Assembly: GCA_028752905.1 (NCBI GenBank)
Contig: JAQNBH010000003.1
Location: forward strand, 34,686,697 to 34,750,696
Reading direction: 5' to 3'
Length of the DNA stretch: 64,000 bases
From: Cladorhizidae sp. MBARI D1340-BT2
Lineage: Eukaryota > Porifera > Demospongiae > Poecilosclerida > Cladorhizidae
Notes under the pieces: generated by a model
What the model was told of the DNA's origin: nothing
The model's database searches: none
Seen by the model: only the letters and a program-made list of their open reading frames with translations
Program-made: the position numbers and the translations under genes
In this document: in pieces, positions 12,582-25,409 of the stretch
Layout: every line of letters starts with the position of its first letter
Position numbering within the stretch: the stretch's first letter is position 1

Positions 12582-13865
12582 GACATGTGGTTGCCTCTGA
12601 GTTAGATCATGGGACCAGTGAGAGAGTAGGTCTGTGGGAGACATGTGGTTGCCTCTGAGATAGCTCATGGCACCAGTGAGAGAGTAGGTCTGTACGGGAA
12701 GACATGTGGTTGCCTCTTAGTTAGCTCATGGGACCAGTGAGAGAGTAGATCTGTACGGGAGACATGTGGTTGCCTCTGAGATAGCTCATGCCACCAGTGA
12801 GAGAGTAGGTTTGTACGGGAGACATGTGGTTGCCTCTGAGTTAGCTCATGGCATCAGTGAGAGAGTAGGTATGTACGGGAGACATGTGGTTGCCTCTGAG
12901 TTAGCTCATGGCACCAGTGAGAGAGTAGGTCTGTACGGGAGATATGTGGTTGCCTCTGAGTTAGCTCATTACACCAGTGAGAGAGTAGGTCTGTACGGGA
13001 GACATGTGGTTGCCTCTAAGTTAGCTCATGGCACCAGTGAGAGAGTAGGTTTGTACGGGAGATATGTGTTTGCTTCTGAGTTAGCTCATGGCACCAGTGA
13101 GAGAGTACATGTACATGTAGGTCTGTACGGGAGACATGTGGTTGCCGCTGAGTTATCTCATGGCACCAGTGAGAGAGTAGGTCTGTACGGGAGACATGTG
13201 GTTGCCTCTGAGTTAGCTCATGGCACCAGTGAGAGAGTAGGTCTGTACGGGAGACATGTGTTTGCCTCTGAGATAGCTCATGGCACCAGTGACAGAGTAG
13301 GTTTGTAAGGTAGACATGTGGTTGCCATTGAGTTAGCTCATGGCACCAGTGAGAGAGTAGGTATGTATGGGAGACATGTGTTTGCTTCTGAGTTAGCTCA
13401 TGGCACCAGTGAGAGAGTACATGTACATGTAGGTCTGTATGGGAGACATGTGGTTGCCGCTGAGTTATCTCATGGCACCAGTGAGAGAGTAGGTCTGTAC
13501 GGGAGACATGTGGTTGCCTCTGAGTTAGCTCATGGCACCAGTGAGAGAGTAGGTCTGTACAGGAGACATGTGGTTGCCTCTGAGATAGCTCATGGCACCA
13601 GTGAGAGAGTAGGTTTGTACGGGAGACATGTGGTTGCCATTGAATTAGCTCATGGCACCAGTGAGAGAGTAGGTATGTATGGGAGACATGTGGTTGCCTC
13701 TGAGTTAGCTCATGGCACCAGTGAGAGAGTAGGTCTGTACGGGAGACATGTGGTTGCCTCTGAGTTAGCTCATGGCACCAGTGAGAGAGTAGGTCTGTAC
13801 GGGAGACATGTGGTTGGCTCTGAGATAGCTCATGGCACCAGTGAGAGAGTAGGTCTGTACGGGAA
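12582..13865 (+). repeat. 1,284-bp tandem block, copy 1 (119 + 1,165)
   Basis: Starts with a two-monomer mini-unit of 119 bp (58 + 61) with gatcatggga and ctgtgggag. The 1,165-bp part has 19 monomers and two palindromes (13106, 13418). Marks shared with the next copy at offset 1,284 are catgccacc, cattacacc, gtgacagagtagg and gtaaggtag. Confidence 0.93.
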
Positions 13866-15269
13866 GACATGTGGTTGCCTCTGAGTTAGATCATGGGACC
13901 AGTGAGAGAGTAGGTCTGTGGGAGACATGTGGTTGCCTCTGAGATAGCTCATGGCACCAGTGTGAGAGTAGGTCTGTACGGGAAGACATGTGGTTGCCTC
14001 TGAGTTAGCTCATGGGACCAGTGAGAGAGTAGATCTGTACGGGAGACATGTGGTTGCCTCTGAGATAGCTCATGCCACCAGTGAGAGAGTAGGTTTGTAC
14101 GGGAGACATGTGGTTGCCTCTGAGTTAGCTCATGGCATCAGTGAGAGAGTAGGTATGTACGGGAGACATGTGGTTGCCTCTGAGTTAGCTCATGGCACCA
14201 GTGAGAGAGTAGGTCTGTACGAGAGACATGTGGTTGCCTCTGAGTTAGCTCATTACACCAGTGAGAGAGTAGGTCTGTACGGGAGACATGTGGTTGCCTC
14301 TAAGTTAGCTCATGGCACCAGTGAGAGAGTAGGTTTGTACGGGAGATATGTGTTTGCTTCAGAGTTAGCTCATGGCACCAGTGAGAGAGTACATGTACAT
14401 GTAGGTCTGTACGGGAGACATGTGGTTGCCGCTGAGTTATCTCATGGCATCAGTGAGAGAGTAGGTCTGTACGGGAGACATGTGGTTGCCTCTGAGTTAG
14501 CTCATGGCACCAGTGAGAGAGTAGGTCTGTACGGGAGACATGTGTTTGCCTCTGAGATAGCTCATGGCACCAGTGACAGAGTAGGTTTGTAAGGTAGACA
14601 TGTGGTTGCCATTGAGTTAGCTCATGGCACCAGTGAGAGAGTAGGTATGTATGGGAGACATGTGTTTGCTTCTGAGTTAGCTCATGGCACCAGTGAGAGA
14701 GTACATGTACATGTAGGTCTGTATGGGAGACATGTGGTTGCCGCTGAGTTATCTCATGGCACCAGTGAGAGAGTAGGTCTGTACGGGAGACATGTGGTTG
14801 CCTCTGAGTTAGCTCATGGCACCAGTGAGAGAGTAGGTCTGTACAGCAGACATGTGGTTGCCTCTGAAATAGCTCATGGCACCAGTGAGAGAGTAGATTT
14901 GTACGGGAGACATGTGGTTGCCATTGAATTAGCTCATGGCACCAGTGAGAGAGTAGGTATGTATGGGAGACATGTGGTTGCCTCTGAGTTAGCTCATGGC
15001 ACCAGTGAGAGAGTAGGTCTGTACGGGAGACATGTGCTTGCCACTGAGTTAGCTCATGTTACCAGTGAGAGAGTAGGTATGTACGGGAGACATGTGGTTG
15101 CCTCTGAGTTAGCTCATGGCACCAGTGAGAGAGTAGGTCTGTACGGGAGACATGTGGTTGCCTCTGAGATAGCTCATGGCACCAGTGAGAGAGTAGTTTT
15201 GTACGGGAGACATGTGGTTACCTCTGAGTTAGCTCATGGCACCAGTGAGAGAGTATGTCTGTACGGGAA
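13866..15269 (+). repeat. 1,284-bp tandem block, copy 2, extended by two monomers (119 + 1,285)
   Basis: It repeats the marks of 12582-13865 (catgccacc, cattacacc, gtaaggtag) and has palindromes at 14390 and 14702. Near 15041 it keeps a gtgcttg M13 (here gccactgag, catgttacc) and a following monomer that copy 1 lacks, which explains the extra 120 bases. Private changes include gtgtgagag near 13961 and tacagcagac near 14843. Confidence 0.92.
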
Positions 15270-17195
15270 GACATGTGGTTGCCTCTGAGTTAGCTCATGG
15301 GACCAGTGAGAGAGTAGGTTTGTACGGGAGACATGTGGTTGCCTCTGAGTTAGCTCATGGCACCAGTGAGAGAGTAGGTATGTACGGGAGACATGTGGTT
15401 GCCTCTGAGTTAGCTCATGGCACCAGTGAGAGAGTACATGTACATGTAGGTCTGTATGGGAGACATGTGGTTGCCGCTGAGTTATCTCATGGCACCAGTA
15501 AGAGAGTAGGTCTGTACGGGAGACATGTGGTTGCCTCTGAGTTAGCTCATGGCACCAGTGAGAGAGTAGGTATGTATGGGAGACATGTGGTTGCCTCTGA
15601 GTTAGCTCATGGCACCAGTGAGAGTGTAGGTCTGTACGGGAGACATATGGTTGCCTCTGAGTTAGCTCATGGCACCAGTGAGAGAGTAGGTATGTGCCTC
15701 TGAGATAGCTCATGGCACCAGTGAGAGAGTAGGTCTGTACGGGAAGACATGTGGTTGCCTCTGAGTTAGCTCATGGCATCAGTGAGAGAGTAGGTATGTA
15801 TGGGAGACATGTGGTTGCCTCTGAGTTAGCTCATGGCACCAGTGAGAGGATAGGTCTGTACGGGAGACATGTGCTTGCCTCTGAGTTAGCTCATGGCACC
15901 AGCGAGAGAGTAGGTATGTACGGGAGACATGTGGTTGCCTCTGAGTTAGCTCATGGCACCAGTGAGAGAGTAGGTCTGTACGGGAGACATGTGGTTGCTT
16001 CTGAGATAACTCATGGCACCAGTGAGAGAGTAGGTTTGTACGGGAGACATGTGGTTGCCTCTGAGTTAGCTCATGGCACCAGTGAGAGAGTAGGTCTGTA
16101 CGGGAAGACATGTGGTTGCCTCTGAGTTAGCTCATGGCACCAGTGAGAGAGTAGGTATGTACGGGAGACATGTGGTTGCCTCTGAGTTAGCTCATGGCAC
16201 CAGTGAGAGAGTAGGTCTGTACGGGAGACATGTGGTTGCCTCTGAGTTAGCTCATGACACCAGTGAGAGAGTAGGTCTGTACGGGAGACATGTGGTTGCC
16301 TCTGAGTTAGCTCATGGCACCAGTGAGAGAGTACGTTTGTACGGGAGATATGTGTTTGCTTCTGAGTTAGCTCATGGCACCAGTGAGAGAGTACATGTAC
16401 ATGTAGGTCTGTATGGGAGACATGTGGTTGCCGCTGAGTTATCTCATGGCACCAGTGAGAGAGTAGGTCTGTACGGGAGACATGTGGTTGCCTCTGAGTT
16501 AGCTCATGGCACCAGTGAGAGAGTAGGTATGTATGGGAGACATGTGGTTACCTCTGAGTTAGCTCATGGCACCAGTGGGAGAGTAGGTATGTGCCTCTGA
16601 GATAGGTCATGGCACCAGTGAGAGAGTAGGTCTGTACGGGAAGACATGTGGTTGCCTCTGAGTTAGCTCATGGCACCAGTGAGAGAGTAGGTCTGTACGG
16701 GAGACATGTGGTTGCCTCTGAGATAGCTCATGGCACCAGTGAGAGAGTAGGTTTGTACGGGAGATATGTGTTTGCTTCTGAGATAGATCATGGCACCAGT
16801 GAGAGAATACATGTACATGTAGGTTTGTACGGGAGACATGTGGTTGCCATTGAGTTAGCTCATGGCATCAGTGAGAGAGTAGGTATGTATGGGAGACATG
16901 TGGTTGCCTCTGAGTTAGCTCATGGCACCAGTGAGAGGGTAGGTCTGTACGGGAGACATGTGCTTGCCTCTGAGTTAGCTCATGGCACCAGCGAGAGAGT
17001 AGGTATGTACAGGAGACATGTGGTTGCCTCTGAGTTAGCTCATGGCACCAGTGAGAGAGTAGGTCTGTACGGGAGACATGTGGTTGCCTCTGAGATAGCT
17101 CATGGCACCAGTGAGAGAGTAGGTTTGTACGGGAGACATGTGGTTGCCTCTGAGTTAGCTCATGGCACCAGTGAGAGAGTAGGTCTGTACGGGAA
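15270..17195 (+). repeat. Run of short HOR units (476, 361, 536 and 553 bp)
   Basis: Boundaries fall at 15270, 15746, 16107 and 16643. The units hold 8, 6, 9 and 9 monomers. Two contain a 43-bp monomer (near 15690 and 16588), and palindromes lie at 15435, 16392 and 16808. In the last unit the palindrome monomer is followed by M11 (gccattg), not M8, so M8 to M10 are skipped. Confidence 0.91.
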
Positions 17196-19124
17196 GACAT
17201 GTGGTTGCCTCTGAGTTAGCTCATGGCACCAGTGAGAGAGTAGGTCTGTACGGGAGACATGTGGTTGCCTCTGAGTTAGCTCATGGGACCAGTGAGAGAG
17301 TAGATCTGTACGGGAGACATGTGGTTGCCTCTGAGATAGCTCATGGCACCAGTGAGAGAGTAGGTTTGTATGGGAGACATGTGGTTGCCTCTGAGTTAGC
17401 TCATGGCACCAGTGAGAGAGTAGGTATGTACGGGAGACATGTGGTTGCTTGTGAGTTAGCTCATGGCACCAGTGAGAGAGTAGGTCTGTACGGGAGACAT
17501 GTGGTTGCCTCTGAGTTAGCTCATGGCACCAGTGAGAGAGTAGGTCTGTACGGGAGACATGTGGTTGCCTCTAAGTTAGCTCATGGCACCAGTGAGAGAG
17601 TACGTTTGTACGGGAGATATGTGTTTGCTTCTGAGTTAGCTCATGGCACCAGTGAGAGAGTACATGTACAAGTAGGTCTGTATGGGAGACATGTGGTTGC
17701 CGCTGAGTTATCTCATGGCACCAGTGAGAGAGTAGGTCTGTACGGGAGACATGTGGTTGCCTCTGAGTTAGCTCATGGCACCAGTGAGAGAGTAGGTATG
17801 TATGGGAGACATGTGGTTGCCTCTGAGTTAGCTCATGGCACCAGTGAGAGTGTAGGTCTGTACGGGAGACATGTGGTTACCTCTGAGTTAGCTCATGGCA
17901 CCAGTGAGAGAATAGGTATGTGCCTCTGAGATAGCTCATGGCACCAGTGAGAGAGTAGGTCTGTACGGGAAGACATGTGGTTGCCTCTGAGTTAGCTCAT
18001 GGCACCAGTGAGAGAGTAGGTCTGTACGGGAGACATGTGGTTGCCTCTGAGATAGCTCATGGCACCAGTGAGAGAGTAGGTTTGTACGGGAGACATGTGG
18101 TTGCCATTGAGTTAGCTCATGGCACCAGTGAGAGAGTAGGTATGTATGGGAGACATGTGGTTGCCTCTGAGTTAGCTCATGGCACCAGTGAGAGGGTAGG
18201 TCTGTACGGGAGACATGTGCTTGCCTCTGAGTTAGCTCATGGCACCAGTGAGAGAGTAGGTATGTACGGGAGACATGTGGTTGCCTCTGAGTTAGCTCAT
18301 GGCACCAGTGAGAGAGTAGGTCTGTACGGGAGACATGTGGTTGCCTCTGAGATAGCTCATGGCACCAGTGAGAGAGTAGGTTTGTACGGGAGACATGTGG
18401 TTGCCTCTGAGTTAGCTCATGGCACCAGTGAGAGAGTAGGTCTGTACGGGAAGACATGTGGTTGCCTCTAAGTTAGCTCATGGGACCAGTGAGAGAGTAG
18501 ATCTGTACGGGAGACATGTTGTTGCCTCTGAGATAGCTCATGGCACCAGTGAGAGAGTAGATTTGTACGGGAGACATGTGGTTGCCTCTGAGTTAGCTCA
18601 TGGCACCAGTGAGAGAGTAGGTATGTACGGGAGACATGTGGTTGCCTCTGAGTTAGCTCATGGCACCAGTGAGAGAGTAGGTCTGTACGGGAGACATGTG
18701 GTTACCTCTGAGTTAGCTCATGGCACCAGTGAGAGAGTAGGTCTGTACGGGAGACATGTGGTTGCCTCTAAGTTAGCTCATGGCACCAGTGAGAGAGTAG
18801 GTTTGTATGGGAGATATGTGTTTGCTTCTCAGTTAGCTCATGGGACCAGTGAGAGAGTACATGTACATGTAGGTCTGTACGGGAGACATGTGGTTGCCTC
18901 TGAGTTAGCTCATGGCACCAGTGAGAGAGTAGGTCTGTACGGGTGACATGTGGTTGGCTCTGAGATAGCTCATGGCACCAGTGAGAGAGTAGGTCTGTAC
19001 GGGAAGACATGTGGTTACCTCTGAGTTAGATCATGGGACCAGTGAGAGAGTAGGTCTGTGGGAGACATGTGGTTGCCTCTGAGATAGCTCATGGCACCAG
19101 TGAGAGAGTAGGTCTGTACGGGAA
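17196..19124 (+). repeat. 1,869-bp tandem block, copy 1 (776 + 481 + 553 + 119)
   Basis: From about 17,256 this region is repeated at offset 1,869 (boundaries 17972, 18453, 19006 against 19841, 20322, 20875). The 776-bp unit has one extra consensus-like monomer at its start. Marks are gttgcttgtgag near 17445, a mutated palindrome at 17661, a 43-bp monomer near 17920 and a 58-bp monomer near 19058. Confidence 0.93.
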
Positions 19125-20874
19125 GACATGTGGTTGCCTCTGAGTTAGCTCATGGGACCAGTGAGAGAGTAGATCTGTACGGGAGACATGTGGTTGCCTC
19201 TGAGATAGCTCATGCCACCAGTGAGAGAGTAGGTTTGTATGGGAGACATGTGGTTGCCTCTGAGTTAGCTCATGGCACCAGTGAGAGAGTAGGTATGTAC
19301 GGTAGACATGTGGTTGCTTGTGAGTTAGCTCATGGCACCAGTGAGAGAGTAGGTCTGTACGGGAGACATGTGGTTGCCTCTGAGTTAGCTCATGGCACCA
19401 GTGAGAGAGTAGGTCTGTACGGGAGACATGTGGTTGCCTCTAAGTTAGCTCATGGCACCAGTGAGAGAGTACGTTTGTACGGTAGATATGTGTTTGCTTC
19501 TGAGTTAGCTCATGGCACCAGTGAGAGAGTACATGTACATGTAGGTCTGTATGGGAGACATGTGGTTGCCGCTGAGTTATCTCATGGCACCAGTGAGAGA
19601 GTAGGTCTGTACGGGAGACATGTGGTTGCCTCTGAGTTAGCTCATGGCACCAGTGAGAGAGTAGGTATGTATGGGAGACATGTGGTTGCCTCTGAGTTAG
19701 CTCATGGCACCAGTGAGAGTGTAGGTCTGTACGGGAGACATGTGGTTACCTCTGAGTTAGCTCATGGCACCAGTGAGAGAATAGGTATGTGCCTCTGAGA
19801 TAGCTCATGGCACCAGTGAGAGAGTAGGTCTGTACGGGAAGACATGTGGTTGCCTCTGAGTTAGCTCATGGCACCAGTGAGAGAGTAGGTCTGTACGGGA
19901 GACATGTGGTTGCCTCTGAGATAGCTCATGGCACCAGTGAGAGAGTAGGTTTGTACGGGAGACATGTGGTTGCCATTGAGTTAGCTCATGGCACCAGTGA
20001 GAGAGTAGGTATGTATGGGAGACATGTGGTTGCCTCTGAGTTAGCTCATGGCACCAGTGAGAGGGTAGGTCTGTACGGGAGACATGTGCTTGCCTCTGAG
20101 TTAGCTCATGGCACCAGTGAGAGAGTAGGTATGTACGGGAGACATGTGGTTGCCTCTGAGTTAGCTCATGGCACCAGTGAGAGAGTAGGTCTGTACGGGA
20201 GACATGTGGTTGCCTCTGAGATAGCTCATGGCACCAGTGAGAGAGTAGGTTTGTACGGGAGACATGTGGTTGCCTCTGAGTTAGCTCATGGCACCAGTGA
20301 GAGAGTAGGTCTGTACGGGAAGACATGTGGTTGCCTCTAAGTTAGCTCATGGGACCAGTGAGAGAGTAGATCTGTACGGGAGACATGTTGTTGCCTCTGA
20401 GATAGCTCATGGCACCAGTGAGAGAGTAGATTTGTACGGGAGACATGTGGTTGCCTCTGAGTTAGCTCATGGCACCAGTGAGAGAGTAGGTATGTACGGG
20501 AGACATGTGTTTGCCTCTGAGTTAGCTCATGGCAACAGTGAGAGAGTAGGTCTGTACGGGAGACATGTGGTTACCTCTGAGTTAGCTCATGGCACCAGTG
20601 AGAGAGTAGGTCTGTACGGGAGACATGTGGTTGCCTCTAAGTTAGCTCATGGCACCAGTGAGAGAGTAGGTTTGTACGAGAGATATGTGTTTGCTTCTGA
20701 GTTAGCTCATGGCACCAGTGAGAGAGTACATGTACATGTAGGTCTGTACGGGAGACATGTGGTTGCCTCTGAGTTAGCTCATGGCACCAGTGAGAGAGTA
20801 GGTCTGTACGGGAGACATGTGGTTGGCTCTGAGATAGCTCATGGCACCAGTGAGAGAGTAGGTCTGTACGGGAA
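19125..20874 (+). repeat. 1,869-bp tandem block, copy 2 (716 + 481 + 553)
   Basis: It shares gttgcttgtgag, gagaataggtatgtgcc (43-bp monomer near 19790), gttggctctgagata and gttacctctg with copy 1. Private changes are gtttgcctctg near 20510 and ggcaacag near 20532. The final monomers before 20875 keep the M7 to consensus-like joint seen at 12434. Confidence 0.93.
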
Positions 20875-22379
20875 GACATGTGGTTACCTCTGAGTTAGAT
20901 CATGGGACCAGTGAGAGAGTAGGTCTGTAAGGGAGACATGTGGTTGCCTCTGAGATAGCTCATGGCACCAGTGAGAGAGTAGGTCTGTACGGGAGACATG
21001 TGGTTGCGTCTGAGATAGCTCATGGCACCAGTGAGAGAGTAGGTTTGTACGGGACTCATGTGGTTGCCATTGAGTTAGCTCATGGCACCAGTGAGAGAGT
21101 AGGTATGTACCTCTGAATTAGCTCATGGCACCAGTGAGAGAGTACATGTACATGTAGGTCTGTACGGGAGACATGTGGTTGCCGCTGAGTTATCTCATGG
21201 CACCAGTGAGAGAGTAGGTCTGTACGGGAGACATGTGGTTGCCTCTGAGTTAGCTTATGGCACCAGTGAGAGAGTAGGTCTGTACGGGAGACATGTGGTT
21301 GCGTCTGAGATAGCTCATGGCACCAGTGAGAGAGTAGGTTTGTACGGGACTCATGTGGTTGCCATTGAGTTAGCTCATGGCACCAGTGAGAGAGTAGGTA
21401 TGTATGGGAGACATGTGGTTGCCTCTGAGTTAGCTCATGGCACCAGTGAGAGAGTAGGTCTGTACGGGAGACATGTGCTTGCCTCTGAGTTAGCTCATGT
21501 CACCAGTGAGAGAGTAGGTATGTACGGGAGACATGTGGTTGCCTCTGAGTTAGCTCATGGCACCAGTGAGAGAGTAGGCATGTACGGGAGACATGTGGTT
21601 GCCTCTGATATAGCTCATGGCACCAGTGAGAGAGTAGGTTTGTACGGGAGACATGTGGTTGCCTAGTTAGCTCATGGCACCAGTGAGAGAGTAGGTATGT
21701 ACGGGAGACATGTGGTTGCCTCTAAGTTAGCTCATGGCACCAGTGAGAGAGTAGGTTTGTACGGGAAATATGTGTTTGCTTCTGAGTTAGCTCATGGCAC
21801 CAGTGAGAGAGTACATGTACATGTTGGTCTGTACGGGAGACATGTGGTTGCCGCTGAGTTATCTCATGGCACCAGTGAGAGAGTAGGTCTGTACAGGAGA
21901 CATGTGGTTGCCTCTGAGTTAGCTCATGGCACCAGTGAGAGAGTAGGTTTGTACGGGAGACATGTGGTTGCCATTAAGTTAGCTCATGGCACCAGTGAGA
22001 GAGTAAGTATGTATGGGAGACAAGTGGTTGCCTCTGAGTTAGCTCATGGCAACAGTGAGAGAGTAGGTCTGTACGGGAGACATGTGCTTGCCTCTGAGTT
22101 AGCTCATGGCACCAGTGAGAGAGTAGGTATGTACGGGAGACATGTGGTTGCCTCTGAGTTAGCTCATGGCACCAGTGAGAGAGTAGGTCTGTACGGGAGA
22201 CATGTGCTTGCCTCTGAGTTAGCTCATGGCACCAGTGAGAGACTAGGTATGTACGGGAGACATGTGGTTGCCTCTGAGTTAGCTCATGGCATCAGTGAGA
22301 GAGTAGGCATGTACGGGAGACATGTGGTTGCCTCTGATATAGCTCATGGCACCAGTGAGAGAGTAGGTTTGTACGGGAA
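20875..22379 (+). repeat. Irregular long unit, 1,505 bp, 25 monomers
   Basis: No boundary insertion occurs for 1.5 kb. It contains a 43-bp monomer with a different joint (gtatgtacctctgaatta near 21104-21121), a 57-bp monomer with gcctagttag at 21662, two palindromes (21143, and 21812 with a broken arm), and the gggactcatg and gtaggcatg variants that typify the next 10 kb. The 57-bp joint puts a stop codon in the otherwise open frame. Confidence 0.9.
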
Positions 22380-25300
22380 GACATGTTGTTGCCTCTGAGT
22401 TAGCTGATGGGACCAGTGAGAGAGTATTTCTGTACGGGAGACATGTGGTTGCCTCTGAGATAGCTCATGGCACCAGTGAGAGAGTAGGTTTGTACGGGAG
22501 ACATGTGGTTGCCTCTGAGTTAGCTCATGGCACCAGTGAGAGAGTAGGTATGTACGGGAGACATGTGGTTGCCTCTAAGTTAGCTCATGGCACCAGTGAG
22601 AGAGTAGGTTTGTACGGGAGATATGTGTTTGCTTCTGAGTTAGCTCATGGCACCAGTGAGAGAGTACATGTACATGTAGGTCTGTACGGGAGACATGTGG
22701 TTGCCGCTGAGTTATCTTATGGCACCAGTGAGAGAGTAGGTCTGTACGGGAGACATGTGGTTGCCTCTGAGTTAGCTGATGGCACCAGTGAGAGAGTAGG
22801 TTTGTACGGGATACATGTGTTTGCCATTAAGTTAGCTCATGGCACCAGTGAGAGAGTAGGTATGTATGGGAGACATGTGGTTGCCTCTGAGTTAGCTCAT
22901 GGCACCAGTGAGAGAGTAGGTCTGTACGGGAGACATGTGCTTGCCTCTGAGTTAGCTCATGGCACCAGTGAGAGAGTAGGTATGTACGGGAGACATGTGG
23001 TTGCCTCTGAATTAGAACATGGCACCAGTGAGAGAGTAGGTCTGTAAGGGAGACATGTGGTTGCCTCTGAGATAGCTCATGGCATCAGTGAGAGAGTAGG
23101 TCTGTACGGGAAGACATGTGGTTGACTCTGAGTTAGCTCATGGGACCAGTGAGAGAGTAGGTCTGTACGGGAGACATGTGGTTGCCTCTGAGATAGCTCA
23201 TGGCACCAGTGAGAGAGTAGGTTTGTACGGGAGACATGTGGTTGCCTCTGAGTTAGCTCATGGCACCAGTGAGAGAGTAGGTCTGTACGGGAGACATGTG
23301 GTTGCCTCTGAGTTAGCTCATGGCACCAGTGAGAGAGTAGGTCTGTACGGGAGACATGTGGTTGCCTCTGAGTTAGCTCATGGCACCAGTGAGAGAGTAG
23401 GTCTGTACAGGAGACATGTGGTTGCCTCTAAGTTAGCTCATGGCACCAGTGAGAGAGTAGGTTTGTACGGGAGATATGTGTTTGCTTCTGAGTTAGCTCA
23501 TGGCACCAGTGAGAGAGTACATGTACATGTAGGTCTGTCCGGGAAACATGTGGTTGCCGCTGAGTTATCTCATGGCACCAGTGAGAGAGTAGGTCTGTAC
23601 GGGAGACATGTGGTTGCCTCTGAGTTAGCTCATGGCACCAGTGAGAGAGTAGGTCTGTACGGGAGACATGTGGTTGCCTCTAAGATAGCTCATGGCACCA
23701 GTAAGAGAGTAGGTATGTGCCTCTGAGATAGCTCATGGCACCAGTGAGAGAGGAGGTCTGTACGGGAAGACATGTGGTTGCCTCGGAGTTAGCTCATGGG
23801 ACCAGTGAGAGAGTAGGTCTGTGGGAGACATGTGGTTGCCTCTGAGATAGCTCATGGCACCAGTGAGAGAGTAGGTTTGTACGGTAGACATGTGGTTGCC
23901 TCTGAGTTAGCTCATGGCACAAGTGAGAGAGGTCTGTACGGGAGACATGTGGTTGCCTCTGAGTTAGCTCATGGCACCAGTGAGAGAGTAGGTCTGTACG
24001 GGATACATGTGGTTGCCTCTAAGTTAGCTCATGTCACAAGTGAGAGTGTAGGTTTGTACGGGAGATATGTGTTTGCTTCTGAGTTAGCTCATGGCACCAG
24101 TGAGAGAGTACATGTACATGTAGGTCTGTACGGGAGACATGTGGTTGCCGCTGAGTTATCTCATGGCACCAGTGAGAGAGTAGGTCTGTACGGGAGACAT
24201 GTGGTTGCCTCTGAGTTAGCTCATGGCACCAGTGAGAGAGTAGGTCTGTACGGGAGACATGTGGTTGCCTCTGAGATAGCTCATGGCACCAGTGAGAGAG
24301 TATGTTTGTACGGGACTCATGTGGTTGCCATTGAGTTAGCTCATGGCACCAGTGAGTGAGTAGGTATGTATGGGAGACATGTGGTTGCCTCTGAGTTAGC
24401 TCATGGCACCAGTGAGAGAGTATGTCTGTACGGGAGACATGTGCTTGCCTCTGAGTTAGCTCATGGCACCAGTGAGAGAGTAGGTATGTACGGGAGACAT
24501 GTGGTTGCCTCTGAGTTAGCTCACGGCACCAGTGAGAGAGTAGGCATGTACGGGAGACATGTGGTTGCCTCTGATATAGCTCATGGCACCAGTGAGAGAG
24601 TAGGTTTGTACGGGAAGACATGTGGTTGCCTCTGAGTTAGCTCATGGGACCAGTGAGAGAGTAGGTCTGTACGGGAGACATGTGGTTGCCTCTGAGATAG
24701 CTCATGGCACCAGTGAGAGAGTAGGTTTATACGGGAGACATGTGGTTGCCTCTAAATTAGCTCATGGCACCAGTGAGAGAGTAAGTATGTGCGGGAGACA
24801 TGTGGTTGCCTCTAAGTTAGCTTATGGCACCAGTGAGAGAGTAGGTTTGTACGGGAGATATGTGTTTGCTTCTGAGTTAGCTCATGGCACCAGTGAGAGA
24901 GTACATGTACATGTAGGTCTGTACGGGAGACATGTGGTTGCCGCTGAGTTATCTCATGGCACCAGTGAGAGAGTAGGTCTGTACGGGAGACATGTGGTTG
25001 CCTCTGAGTTAGCTCATGGCACCAGTGAGAGAGTAGGTCTGTACGGGAGACATGTGGTTGCGTCTGAGATAGCTCATGGCACCAGTGAGAGAGTAGGTTT
25101 GTACGGGACTCATGTGGTTGCCATTGAGTTAGCTCATGGCACCAGTGAGAGAGTAGGTATGTATGGGAGACATGTGGTTGCCTCTGAGTTAGCTCATGGC
25201 ACCAGTGAGAGAGTAGGTCTGTACGGGAGACATGTGCTTGCCTCTGAGTTAGCTCATGGCACCAGTGAGAGAGTAGGTATGTACGGGAGACATGTGGTTG

Positions 25301-25409
25301 CCTCTGAGTTAGCTCATGGCACCAGTGAGAGCGTAGGCATGTACGGGAGACATGTGGTTGCCTCTGATATAGCTCATGGCACCAGTGGGAGAGTAGGTTT
25401 GTACGGGAA
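22380..25409 (+). repeat. 3-kb family, copy 1 (733 + 656 + 848 + 793)
   Basis: Boundaries lie at 22380, 23113, 23769 and 24617. Marks are acatgttgttg with agctgatggg at the start, gaattagaac near 23012, gactctgag at 23118, a 43-bp monomer near 23713, a 58-bp monomer near 23820, a 57-bp monomer near 23928 (gtgagagaggtctg), and gatatag with ggcatg near 24540-24580. The series is repeated from 25410. Confidence 0.91.
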
